Origin: Tolypeutes matacus | Taxonomy: Eukaryota; Chordata; Mammalia; Cingulata; Chlamyphoridae | NCBI GenBank assembly: GCA_026826555.1 | Contig: JAKSZT010020895.1 | Span: 87,436-151,435 of the forward strand | Length of the DNA: 64,000 bases | Reading direction: 5' to 3' | In this document: positions 25,180 through 35,990 of the stretch, piece after piece | Position numbering within the stretch: position 1 is the stretch's first letter | Layout of the letters: every line of letters begins with the position of its first letter | Translations under genes and position numbers: made by a program | Notes under the pieces: model-generated | What the model saw: the letters and a program-made list of their open reading frames with translations, nothing else | What the model was told of the DNA's origin: nothing | The model's database searches: none

Positions 25180-26100
25180 TCTTACACTCTTCTCCAATTC
25201 TCTTTCTCCTATTTTTTCCCTTTTAATCTGCAGAACACCCTTTAGTATTTTTTGACAGCTAGGTTTCTTACTGACAAACTCTCTTCTTTTCTGTTTATCT
25301 GTGAATATTTTGAAATCTCACTTTTGAATGTCAGCTTTGCTGGATAGAGAATTCTTCGCTGCAAGTTTTTTTTTTTCTTCTTCTAGCACCTGAAGTGTGT
25401 CATACCACTGCTTTCTTGTCTCCATGGTTTCAGATATGAGATCAGCACTTAATCTTATCGAGCTTTCCTTGTATGTGATCAATCTTTATTCCCTTGCTGC
25501 TTTCAGTATTCTCTCTTTGTCTTGAACATTAGATAATTTGACAAGTATACACCTTGCTGTAGGCCTGATAAAATTTATACTGTTTGGGCTGTGTTGCACT
25601 TCATGGACATGTACATTCACATCCCTCAATAGAGTTGGGAATTTTTCAGCCATTATTTCCTCCAACAGTCCTCCTGTCTCTTTTCCCTTCTCTTCTTCCT
25701 CTGGGATACCTGTAATGCATGAGTTCATCCATTTCATGTTGTTATTCAAATCCCTAACTCCCTGTCAGATTTTTTCTATCTTTTTATCTATCTGTTCTAA
25801 TTGTTGTCTGACTTCAGATGTACTGTTTTTCACATTGCTGATTCTGTTTGAATCTTGTTTTGTGATTCCAGTGTATTTTTCATTTCTGTCATTGTGCCAT
25901 TCATCACCATTCTATCTTTTATCTTTTTATGTTTATTTCCAGTTTCTTCAGTATGTTTGACCAGCATCTTCTTAATATCTTTTATCTCTTCCTTCAATTT
26001 ATTAAGTTGATTCATGATATTTGTTTGGACATCCTTGATTAGTTTTCCACCGTCTGCATCTCCTCTTGTTTTTTAGATTCTTTTTGTTAGACTTAGCCAT
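25180..26100 (-). pseudogene. L1 ORF1 pseudogene (RNA-binding chaperone)
   Basis: A start at 26100 gives MAKSNKKN, then a coiled-coil part is readable near 26015-25830 (many Lys and Glu, NKLKEEIKDIKK). The RRM domain follows at 25749-25486 with ITGIPEEEEK, EEIMAEKFPTL and KERILKAARE, which are hallmark L1 ORF1 motifs. In live L1s this trimeric protein coats the L1 RNA. Frame changes occur after the coiled coil and before the RRM, so it does not code. Confidence 0.82.
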
Positions 26101-26289
26101 GTCTCCCATTTCTTAGTATGGCTTGTAGTTATTTGGTTGGTGTCTGAGCAACTGTTTATCTTCATGGGCTTATTTGGTGAGTTAGCTTCTCTTTCTACTC
26201 TAAGCTTTTATTTTACTATGTTTTGTTTGTGGCTAGGTCAGTTTTTGATAATTTATTCCTCTTATTCTATATTCTTGCCATTGTCTCTG

Positions 26290-26880
26290 TTCCCTGAAAA
26301 AGAATATTAGTACCACATAAAAGGAAAGAAATAGGAAGAGATAAAATAATAGTAGTAATAATAATACAAAAAGGTAGAAAAGGGGCCATGCACAAGATAG
26401 AAAACTAAGTAATATAAGTAAGAATTTATAAAAAGTACAAAGGAATAAGAATAAAAAGAGGTGGAGTAAAAAAAAATTAAACAAGAGACAAAATTGAGAG
26501 AAAAAATAGACTCAAAATAGGAAATAGAAAAATTGAAAAAAAATAGAAACATTTTAATTAAAAGTCTGGACAGATGAGAATAGGAAAATAAAACAAGAAA
26601 CAAAAATGAAAGAAAAAAATATAATTCATTAAAAAGCCTGACAGATCAGAAGAGAATAGAAGGAAAGGAATGAAAAGGAGAGAGAGAGAAAGAGAAAAAA
26701 TGAAGACCAAATCATAAGTGATGGAATATAAGAAAACAACAGAAGTCAGAAGACAGAAAAATGAGAGAATGAAGATAAATAAATTAGTTTAAAAAATGAG
26801 CAAAAGAAAAAATGGTAACAAAAAATGGGTAAAAAACAAATAAGAAAGAAAACAGCATCAAAGAAGCTATCCAGGAAAAC
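26290..26880 (-). other. Pyrimidine-rich leader upstream of L1 ORF1
   Basis: About 600 bp are nearly all A and G on the plus strand, so C and T in the L1 sense strand. They lie directly before ORF1. A similar block precedes ORF1 at 54180-54610 in another L1. The hydrophobic open frames here are by-products of the base bias. Confidence 0.7.
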
Positions 26881-27111
26881 TAGCGTTCTCTCTTAGGCCC
26901 CTAGAGTCCTTCTGCTGGTGCTTATCAATTAATCACCCTGCAACCTACCCTCCAGAGGTGGTGTATCCAGTTTTAGCAAATAAAATAAAGGAAAAAGAAA
27001 GAGAAAAACTTATCCAAAAAACTGCAAAACAAAATAATAGAAACTCAGTCTGTATGTTCCCTATTATAAGATGTTAGGTACATGCCTTAACTCTCTCTGG
27101 ATCTGTTCTCT

Positions 27112-27190
27112 TAGGAGGTATATGGGACTCAAACTGGAAACCTTCTACATACAATTCAAGAATTCCTCCACTGCACTAAAGCAGCTCTAT
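27112..27190 (-). repeat. Possible diverged DAS-related SINE (tRNA part)
   Basis: The plus strand AGGAGGTATATGGGACTCAA and following bases align at roughly two thirds identity with the antisense tRNA-like unit at 18345-18423. It lies within the 5' UTR part of the L1 at 21655-27761. It may be an old nested SINE. Confidence 0.42.
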
Positions 27191-27952
27191 AGGCTAAATA
27201 GGCTTTTGAAAGCTCATTGGGTTTTTCCTGCCCCTGTTTCCCTTAGGTGAGTTGGACATTTAACAGATTCTGCTGCCAGGCTAGTTAGTTGCCTGTCTCT
27301 GCCACTTCCCTGAGCAAGTTCCTATCTTCCACAGTGGTGGGTATGGCAGCCTGCCCAAGCATATACCCCTCATTTCCCCAGGGCCACCTCTGTATGGGCT
27401 GGTATCCTCCCCAAGATTCAAGGGGGGCTTAGGTGCCCAAACCAATGAAAATGAAACCACTCTCCACCCTTCAACAGAACCCTCTTCTTCACATGGAATG
27501 CTCCTTCCTACTCTGCTGACTGGGGAGATCCAGAGGGTACACAGAGGCTATTTGCCTTAAGGGTGGAGCTTAGCCACCACTGGCCAGCCTTTTCCAGCCA
27601 CAGGAGTGAACAACTCTTGATTTTCCCTAGGGCCCTCTATCTCTTTTTCTAGTTTCCTCCAGATTGATGCCCAGAAGCTTTCTGCTTTCTGGATCCACAA
27701 AATAGCTCACTTGGGTAGGATTTTGACCCTTGTGGGCCATTTTTTTGCAAAAGAACAGTGCAGTGCCTATCTACAATGGTATCATTTCCCCCAAAATACA
27801 TAATTTAAAAATTATTATCTAAGTTTCATATATACATATATAGTTACTCTAGATTCCTAAAGAAAAGTTATAATAAGTATTACCAAATCAATATTAGCAC
27901 ACTCTCAAAGGAAACAGAAGTTATAAAGAGAAAGTACCTGTAATTTTAAAAT

Positions 27953-28113
27953 AATATGGGAGGCTCCGGGTTCGAATCCCGGGGCCTCCTGGTGAAGGCA
28001 AGCCCACCCACACGGCATGGTTAGCTGACCCAGTGAGCACAAGCAGCAAGGGGGGGGGGATAAATGAATAAATAAATAAAATCTTTAAAAAATAAAAAAT
28101 AAAAAAATAATAG
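27953..28113 (+). mobile_element. DAS-type SINE, 5' truncated
   Basis: It starts in the middle of the tRNA-like part, has a perfect B box (GGTTCGAATCCC at about 27969-27980), then the same unrelated part as the SINE at 5051-5220 and an (AAATAAAT) tail ending in A-rich DNA. A run of nine G near 28051 interrupts the body. The A box half is missing, so it could not be transcribed by itself. Confidence 0.88.
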
Positions 28114-29104
28114 GTAAACCTTTAGAAATTAATTTAATGCTGCTACTATAAATAGCATTTTAATAGAAATGAAAAAAAAAAAAAAAAAAACCCTCCCAAT
28201 ATCTAGCACACATCATTGAAGGTGAACATATTTTGCAAAAAGGGATAAAATAATAAAAGCTATCATTTATTTTGCCTTGCTGCAGGAATGGAATTTCTTG
28301 CACATTATTTTATTTCACCTTTATATCAACTTTCACAGCTAATACATACCAGAGCTAAGATGTTATCTAAGAGTCAAAGTAGCTCTATATTAGGAAAATA
28401 TTTTAAGATATTCATAAGAAATCTAGAGTGATTCATTGAGCATGAAACTGGAAAAGTTGACTTGACTTATTCCTAACCTATATCTGTACTTCCTTTTGAA
28501 AGTAAGAATACCCATATCATTTAAATATGAGAGAATTAAAGAATTACAATTAAATTCCACATATTAAAAGTGCAAAAGGATAAATGGAAATAAACAATAT
28601 TCCAAAAATTAGAAATCAGAATGTAAAAAGGCAATATAGCAAACAAATGAATAAATAAAATATCTTATAAAATGTTAAGGAAGATTTAAAAAGTGGAGTA
28701 AAACCTGAAGAAAATAATGAGAAATTAGGTAGTATAATATCAAGAAGGTAAGAAAGCATGAGTCACAGACTTCAGAAACAACCAGGAATAAAACAAACAA
28801 ATCTAGAATAATTTAGAAAATATGGGAGTGATTAGTTGCAGTAGGATGCACAGTTAAGGAAAGATAAAAGAAAAGGATGGATATGAAGAATAATTAATTT
28901 GAACCTAGAAAGAGATTTAATAATTTTAGAGAAACTGACAATACTAAAATGCAAAACTGTAGTTTTCAAAATGTTACAATCTTGGCTCATATGAATATAA
29001 AATAAGTACTTGGTAAAATATTATATATTGTTTATTAAGTGGATTCAATGAGCACTTAAGTAATAGGGTTTTATAGAATTTCTTTCAAAAATGTGCAACA
29101 AAAT
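28114..29104. other. AT-rich sequence, nothing recognised
   Basis: There is an A19 run near 28172-28190 and otherwise no supported feature. Confidence 0.5.
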
Positions 29105-30790
29105 AATTTTTTTTCCCTTTTAAACTTTTATTGAAAAATTATACATATAGACAAGTATATAAAAGTGTAAATGATTTTTTATGACAAATATTTTTATTGT
29201 TAGCTTTATCAGAAAAACCTGTATATGTAGGTGACTTTTAAAGACAAGATGCTTTCTGATGTGTAATTTCTTAAAGCCAGAGAAAGATCATTTCTTCTAG
29301 AAGGACAAACCTCTGAGGTTAGAGTGGAAGAGAAAGGAAAATCAGATTCACTTTCTAAGTTACCTGTATCAAACCATCCTGGAGCACAACAATTTCATCA
29401 TGTAAGTCTTACTTTAATAACAAGTCATTAATAGAAAACACACAAGCAAAAATCCTTACATTCTCTAATCTCAAAGGCAAACATCATTTTGTCTTAATTT
29501 TCAACATGAAAATAAAAAGTATTACAAGTAACAAATGGGAGGCAACAGTTGAGTTTAAGCGAGCTTTGAGCTGAAATAACCCTCACTAATTTCTTAGGTT
29601 TTTGTCAGCTTTGCTTCGGGGCTATTTTGGCTTACTGGTCATAAACGGTACAATTTAGAACTATGTTGATAATCCATACTGAGAATGGGGTGCAGCTAGC
29701 CCCAGGCTCACAGACGTATGCCCGCCATCTCTGAGAGCTGGACTGTCCCGAGATCATTTCTTCTCGGAGGCTGAGGTCTGTGGTTTGATCTTCCTAGCAG
29801 CTTCCAGAAACAGAAACTGGGTTTCCTTTGTCTCCAAATTCTTTCTCTTGCTGCTCGAGAAGTATGCCCTGCTTTCCTGGTCCCACCACAAAAACTCCCC
29901 CGAGGATGAAGCCTTCGCCTTCCGAGTTTCCCGAGAAGTCTCCACTCCAAGCCCGGAAGAAGCTGGACCAGACCCCCAAACGGATAAACCCCATAAACAT
30001 CATCTTCCATCTGTGGGGACCTTAGAACTCTTTCTTTTCATCCAGGAAGACTTTTCCTTTAAAATATGGCTGGAAGTCCTGCACTTTGCTCCCCATCAGC
30101 TCCTTTACCACCGCGTAGAGAGGGATGCCCAGCGCGTCCAGCTGGAGCTTGAGGGAGGACAGGCTTGCAGCCTCCTCTCGACACAGGAAGCAGCCTGGCC
30201 TCTGCACAGCCATGATCATGGCGCCGTTATTATCTCAGAGCTCCTTTGCCTTGAACGTCCTTGGTTCCTTCCTCAGCGTTTTCAGCTCTATGGCTTCCAG
30301 GTACTGCAGCGTTGCATTCCGGGGCGTGAGCAGGAACACATTCCTGCTGGCCAGGAGCAGGGCCATGGCGGCAGGCCCCAGGGCCCCTGTGCCGATGGAC
30401 TACATCCCCAAGGGGAAGAAACCTCGGTCCTGGAGGAATGACATTTCACGGAACCAGCCTCTGTGGGGAGCACTCGCCTACTGCCTCAGCCTCCAACTAC
30501 CTGCTTTGCTCCTTTGGGCATCTGCCTCACTCAGGCCTGGCCCTCCTCTCAGATGCCAGATTCAGAAGGTTCTGAACAGATGCTGCACCGCAGCCCGCCC
30601 AACGGATATCAGGTGCTCAGAGCCAGTCTGCTGCGCGTGGGGCCGCTTCTGGCCCGGCGCAGGGAGCCAGAACCTGGGGGTCCCGTGAGTCCCAGGCGTG
30701 CTCCCCGCGCATGCGCAGCTTCCTGCCAGGCCTCCCAGCCTGGGCGGCGCCTCACCCACGTGACCCGCCTTGCCCTGTGGTGTCTCCCTC
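29105..30790 (-). pseudogene. PRXL2A: PRXL2A (FAM213A) processed pseudogene
   Basis: A continuous, intronless copy of the peroxiredoxin-like 2A mRNA. The coding part runs from ATG at 30444 to TGA at 29754, 691 bp, against 690 bp for the 229-codon human gene. Recognisable pieces are MSFLQD at the start, LKTL and EPRTFKAKEL, the redox motif CFLCREEA (intact), PLYAVVKE, DFQPYFKG, MMFMGFIRLGVW, EGFILGGVFVVG and the end QTSASEKK. Disablements are TAG at codon 15 (30400-30402), TGA at codon 70 (30235-30237), TAA at codon 141 (30022-30024), and a one-base insertion near 29820. A 3' UTR follows to an AATAAA (TTTATT on plus, 29127-29132) and an A8 tract at 29107-29114. The 5' side to about 30790 is GC-rich, as an mRNA 5' UTR from a CpG-island promoter would be. 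The live protein is a thioredoxin-like antioxidant linked to redox control. No clear target duplication was found. Confidence 0.93.
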
Positions 30791-31267
30791 CAAAATCTCA
30801 TGTGTCTGTGCTGTGTTTCTCAAATAGATGTTTGACAAAGGCTCCAAATAACATCTTTATATTCCACTGATACTTTAAGCAATATTTGATATGCTGGATC
30901 ATTATTGCCTAAATGACAAAGCAGCTTGAAAGACAGTCTAGACCTGTTGCAGAGATCTCTTTTTCCAGTCCACGCCGAGCAATAATAGCATTTGGGTTTC
31001 TTAGTTATGGGCCCGTATAGCACAGTCAAATGTGAAGAATGTTAAACTCAAAATGCTTAGAAGCAAACTAGGTATTTTGCCTCTTTTATGGTTATAGATA
31101 GGGCCAGATGCAACAGCTTATCTTTTGCCTTAAAAGGGATATCTTTACATTTTTCTTATCAATTGGGTGCCTAGAAATTTCAACAGAGGTCAAAGTATCC
31201 TGATTTTTCCCCATCTTATAAAATGCACATATGTTACAAATAAGTCTGAAGTAGTTGCAACTAGGTT
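30791..31267. other. Unique sequence, nothing recognised
   Basis: No supported feature between the pseudogene and the LTRs. Confidence 0.5.
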
Positions 31268-31703
31268 CATTAGGTTTGGTTTAAACAATGGGAATTTATT
31301 AGCTTACAGACTTGAGGCTGGGTAAAGTCCAAATGAAGACTTCATCAAAGTGATGCTTCATTCTCAAGTCTGTGGCATTCTGGGCCTGCAGTCAGTGACC
31401 CAAGGTCCTTAATTTGTCACATGGGAAGGGGCATGGCTTTGTCTCCTGGTCTCTTATTTCTCCTCCCAGTTTTATTTATTTAAGCTTCTGTCTGCTCCAT
31501 CTGTGGCTTTCTATCTCTGCATCTGAAATTCATTACACTTATAATGACTCTATTAATAGAAATAAGACTAATTCTAATTGAGGTTGGTCACACCTTGATT
31601 GAAGTAGCCTCATCATGAGATCCTACTTACAATGGTTTCTCACCCACAGGAATGGATTAAGTTGAATAATATGTTCTAGGGTACAAACAGTTTCAAACCA
31701 TCA
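31268..31703 (-). mobile_element. MaLR-type LTR, antisense, 3' end incomplete
   Basis: On the minus strand it starts TGATGGTTTGAAACTG and follows the same order as the LTR at 35991-36407: 'aatccattcctgtgggtg', 'gctacttcaatcaaggtgtg', then 'tttggactttacccagcctc' and 'taataaattcccattgttta' with an AATAAA. This layout matches MaLR LTRs. The last bases before the expected CA end are missing on the left. Confidence 0.68.
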
Positions 31704-31704
31704 C

Positions 31705-32142
31705 TGTCTCTAGGGAGACAGAGCCAACAGAAAATATATGTAATTATTATGGCATTTTTATAAGAATTGTCTCATGTGACTGTGGGGATGGGCAAGTCCA
31801 AATGCCTTGGGGAATGCTGCAAACTTGGTCTTCAATGAAGTATTTCCATGAATTCCCCAGGAGAAGTTGGCTGGTTGAATTAGAGATGGAAATTCTTTCT
31901 TCTGACTGCTGAAATAATCACTTCTCCTTTTAAAGCCTTCAGTTGATTGGATGCATCTTTTCTCATTGTTGAAGACAATCTCCCCAGTTGATTGTAGATG
32001 TAATAAGCCATAGTTGCAATCAATTTACTATTAATTCAAGTATGGAGAATATCCTCACGTTAACAATCAAGCCTATGCTTGCTTAATCAAACAGTTGGAC
32101 ACAATAACCTCATAAATTTGACACATGAACTTAAACATCACA
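31705..32142 (-). mobile_element. ERVL LTR (MLT2-like), the 3' LTR of the provirus
   Basis: On minus it begins TGTGATGTTTAAGTTC, then 'atgtgtcaaatttatgaggt', and near the other end, on plus, 'tctctagggagacagagcca' and 'tttataagaattgtctcatg'. The order matches ERVL LTRs of the MLT2 group. ERVL pol sequence lies directly upstream in the same orientation, so this is the 3' LTR. Its final bases are replaced by the MaLR LTR start at 31703. Confidence 0.65.
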
Positions 32143-33138
32143 TTCCACCTCTTCTCAACTACACACTCATGTCCTTCTCCATAAACCATACTTAGTCTCT
32201 AAGTACAAACACATTCATATTTCCACCTAAGTATAATTAACTGTCTTACATACATCCAGAAACACACTAACTCTCCCCAGGGTAAGGTGAAGATACATGG
32301 GTAATAGCCAGTCATAAAGTTAATATCTTATCACTTAACTATTATGACATGAAACTTACTAATACAACTTATGTTAAATGAAAAGAGGATAATATATTTG
32401 CCTTATGTATATATGAACATATTTATAACAAAACCAAGCAGACATATTCTTTACCATTATCATTTCTGGAACTGGTCGCGCGAACTTAGCTCATATTTAT
32501 AACTAACTTCTTCCACTATAAAATCCATGTTCCCTTTACCCTTAGAAAGCACCTTTGCTGACTATGATTCTTTGTCTAGTGACATGACCCAAACCTTCAT
32601 TCTTGAAGTTACTCGGCCATTGGTAGTCTTCCCTGGATTGGGTTCTTGAAGTTGTCCACTAACTTTAATAACAGGGCATAGTATGACAAAGAGATACCCT
32701 AGGGAATCTCCAGAATTCCACATAAATTCATCTTTACGTCCATTGTATACTTGCACTGTGGTTCTATTTCCCCTTTATAGTTAAGCTTAATCACCCCAGA
32801 CACTACTTTAATCCCTTCTCTTCCTATTGATTCAGAGATTGAGGAGCCTACACTGTCCAAGTGACAGTCTTAAACTTCCAGTTCAATGGATTTGTTGTGT
32901 CTCCTGCTGAAAGCACTCCTACTTTTGGAAATAGGCCCAGTAGAGAACCAGAGCTTAAGGTAGTAAGATTTATTCTAATGGATTACTAGAGGAAATAGTG
33001 AGTGGTGACACTCCACTCACATTTCCACACCATGATTCCTGTACCCATGGATCCTGGCTAAAGGAGAAACACCACCAAAAAGTGGATGCTGATTTAGAGC
33101 TTCCTGGAGGACACTGCTCTAGCCCTGCAAGGTATTGT
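32143..33138 (-). mobile_element. ERVL internal sequence (pol to 3' LTR), part 1
   Basis: The part next to the R1 insertion continues from 34937: 'ctctagccctgcaaggtatt' on plus is joined, across the R1 insertion, to 'gacctttccactgttctatc', as in antisense ERVL pol. Below 32160 it runs into the ERVL LTR. All frames carry stops. This is an ancient endogenous retrovirus remnant with no coding capacity. Confidence 0.65.
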
Positions 33139-34936
33139 CACTTAATTGACAGTATAATTGAGTTTTTTTATTTTTTTATTTTTTTATTGTGGGTAAAAAT
33201 CAAAATTTTAACAATACATACTAACATTTGCAAAATGATATATAAATGTATATGCATTTATGTGCATTTGCTTACAAAAATGTTATTTATGTACATATAT
33301 AAATATATTTTAAGAGGTGCTTAGATACACAAAATATTACATGGAACCCATTGGGATTCCCATGTTGCCCACGTCCCACACCACCCACCACATCCCACAC
33401 AAACATCTCCCACAAGTGTGGCCCACCACACTCAATGGACTTACACATCCTGGGGCCTTGCCACCAAACATAGACCACAGTTCACACCATAGACAACACT
33501 CTCTCCCACACAGTTCTGAGTGGTGTGTGCTGTTTTAAAATGGTCTACATCCGTTGCCACAAAGGTACTCAGGACAACCTCCAAATACCAAATAAGCCCC
33601 TGTATTTCAACTGCTCGTCCCCTCCCTGCCCCAAAAGTGTCTAGTGGCCACTGGCTCCGCTTCATTGTTATAATTTCTTCCATTGCTAGAATCACCATAT
33701 GTGAACAACAGAATACCATCAAGTCCACTCTAGTCCATAGTTCTTCCCCCAATCCTGAGGGGACTGGGATGGTGATGTCCAATCCACCTCCAGTGAGAGA
33801 GGGCTTATATCCCATGGATATGGTGGGTGGGATGATCCTGCCTGCAGATGCAGGCCCTCTCCATTCCCTGGGATGCACATTGCCCATCGTTGTCTCCTCA
33901 CCAGGTGACTTGGATGAGTCCATTGAGCTGTAGGGTAGGAGTTGCAGCAACACTGAGATTCCATGCACACCTGGCACATAGGTAGGCCAGAGGCTCCATT
34001 CTCTGGAAGTATACCTAAGAATTTCAGCATCACATATAGATTTGAATAGAAGGGACTGATGAACCATGTGCAGGGAGGACTTATTTGAGTACAATTCTGT
34101 CACTCTCAGGAGCACAGATTCCAAAATAGAGACCACTGATAAGGCATCAGTTTCTGGGTCTAACCCCACTTATTTAGGACCTGGGTGTCTCCAGAGCTCT
34201 CAAGAGCCCCTCTATGTGGGGTGATAGGCACTTAGATGTTCTATGAACTCCTACTGAGGTGTGCATAAGAGTTACCTCTGGGATGATCTCCCGACTCTCT
34301 TTGAAGTCTCTTAGCCACTTGAACCCATTTGTCTTTACCTTTTCCCCCTTTAACTCAAGGTCTTTTTCCAGTTGTGTTGCCAGTTGGCACTTGGTATTAA
34401 TCCCTTGTTGCCAGGGAGGCTCATCCCCGGGAGTCATGTCCCACATTGGGGGGAAGGTAATGCAATCATATGCTGAGTTTGGCTTAGAGAGAGGCCACAT
34501 TTGAGCAACAAGGAGGCTCCCAGGTGGCAACCCTTAGGCACCCCACAACTGCAGGCTAAGTCTCAGTTACAAGAGCAAAGACTCAAAGGGTAGTCATCAA
34601 TATAAAGAACACATCAGTGGGTCATCCTCTTTTGACAGACACTGTCCCTGCACTCAGAGGACTATTGCGGCTCCCTTAGAGACTGTGGCAGAGCTCTCCA
34701 GGCTAGGAATTCAGATTCCCTCATTTATTGTGTGATTGTCCATCCATCGTGACCACGCCCCATCTTTTGATCTTTTGAACGATTTTGTATATCTTTCATG
34801 TATATTTGGATGAACTAATTCCCATGAAACCCCCCTCCCAGACACCCCCCACCAATAATCCCCTGCAGTACCCATTGTAACCCTTCTGTGATCCAAATCC
34901 TTCATGACACTTAATTGACAGTATAATTGAGTTTTT
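33139..34936 (-). mobile_element. R1 retroposon, reference copy with 29-bp target-site duplication
   Basis: The element body is 33168-34907 (1,740 bp) on the minus strand. Identical 29-bp flanks lie at 33139-33167 and 34908-34936 and end in TTTTT. The pre-insertion site is TTTTT/AAATG, which fits the L1 endonuclease preference TTTT/AA. The element's 3' end has an AATAAA (TTTATT on plus near 33183) and an A-rich tail (33168-33182). The 3' ~540 bp resembles the L1 3' UTR; the 5' ~1.2 kb is R1-specific. It contains open frames of 118 and 242 codons. These are probably not genes, because the protein changes faster than the DNA between copies. It sits inside ERVL pol. Confidence 0.9.
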
Positions 34937-35640
34937 AAATGACCTTTCCACTGTTCTATCAACCATGTTGTTTCAGGGTTCTGGGGTATATTGTAAGACC
35001 AGTGAATTACATGATCATGTCCATTGTCACCTTTCATTTGCTGTGAAGTGATTTCTTTCATCAGAATCAATATTTTATGGAATAACATGATGGTGAATAT
35101 GGCATTCTATAACTCCATGGATGATAGTTTTGGCAGAAGCATTGCATGTAAGGAAGATAGAGCTGTATCTGTATAATGTGTCCATTATGGTTAGAAAAAA
35201 ATTCTGCCCTTGATGGAAGTTTTACAATATAATCAACCTGCCACCATGTAGCAGGTTGTTTATCTTGGGGAATGGTGCCATATCAGAGACTGAGTGTTGA
35301 TCTCTGCTGCCGGCAGACTAGACAGTTAGCAGTGTCTGTAGCCAGGGCAGACTTGGTGAGTAGAAGACAATGCTGGTCAGTCCATATAAAACCTTCATCC
35401 CTACCACTATGGCCAGTTTGTTCATGAGCCCCATTGGGCAATGACAGTAATGGCATTTAAAAGATGCTGATTTTTATTCACAGAATGAGTCATCTTATCC
35501 ACATGATTATTAAAATTTCCTCTGCTGAAAACAACCTTTGCTATGCAAAACAAATAATTTTATGTTTTTCCTACTCAGGACATCTATCCATATACCTATT
35601 CATAACATTTTGTCAACAATTACCTGATCAAATTATTTAT
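34937..35640 (-). mobile_element. ERVL internal sequence (pol), part 2
   Basis: Plus-strand blocks 'tttatcttggggaatggtgc', 'gatctctgctgccggcagac', 'actatggccagtttgttcat' and 'gagtcatcttatccacatga' are the antisense of ERVL pol near the integrase region. The reading is broken by stops and indels. With the LTR at 31705-32142 it forms one provirus remnant whose 5' half is missing. Confidence 0.75.
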
Positions 35641-35985
35641 TGTTACTCCTTTTGGAAGTAGTTGATTGTATTCCAAGAATGCAGTATTATCAAGGGCTAC
35701 TGATCTGGAGAAAAAATAATAATAGTAAAACATGTTGCAGAGAAACAAACAGGCAATTTATTGATATGTAGTTCAAGAGAGTAAACTGATTAAAAGAAAA
35801 GATGTTTCTCTGCCTTTGTAAAAAAATGTAGTTGTACCTCCAGAAAAATTTCTGCTGCCCTGTATACCATTACTACTGGATAATGAATGAAACAACATCA
35901 TTTTCAGGAAAGAGACAAAAATAATTTTGTGTGAAAGTCTGCCCTGTAAGAAAAGTTGAAATGTGGGTCTAAATTATCTAAATGT
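35641..35985. other. Unique sequence, nothing recognised
   Basis: The left part may still be ERVL-derived but I cannot follow it. Confidence 0.4.
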
Positions 35986-35990
35986 GTAGT

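Larger units (their letters stand above)
21655..27761 (-). mobile_element. Near full-length L1 with internal ORF2 deletion
   Basis: Reading the minus strand, the layout is a GC-richer 5' UTR (27761 to about 26890), a pyrimidine-rich leader (about 26880-26290), ORF1 (26100 to about 25180), ORF2 (25118 to about 22700), a 3' UTR (about 22700-21655) and an A tract (T on plus at 21656-21667). A short AGTGCCT match flanks the element at 21647 and 27762 and may be the target duplication. It is inactive through stops, frameshifts and an ORF2 deletion at about 23295. Confidence 0.85.

Noticed and set aside
26233..26603. Strongly hydrophobic minus-strand open frames, like membrane proteins
   Set aside because: They come from the pyrimidine-rich L1 leader, where TTT, TCT and CTT codons give Phe, Ser and Leu. 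The same happens at 54168-54658.
29785..30441. A 218-codon plus-strand open frame and several others near 30100-30870
   Set aside because: They lie opposite or out of frame to the PRXL2A pseudogene on the minus strand. Their openness comes from its GC-rich codons.
32998..33324. Plus-strand open frame of 108 codons spanning an ERVL and R1 boundary
   Set aside because: It crosses the insertion junction at 33167, so it cannot be an old gene, and it ends in the tail of R1.
33441..34530. Two neighbouring minus-strand open frames (118 and 242 codons) in R1 as possible genes of the retroposon
   Set aside because: Related frames exist in the 46847-48234 copy, but by eye the protein is less conserved (about two thirds) than the DNA (over four fifths) in the shared stretch, so there is no sign of selection on protein. 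Neither frame resembles a known family.
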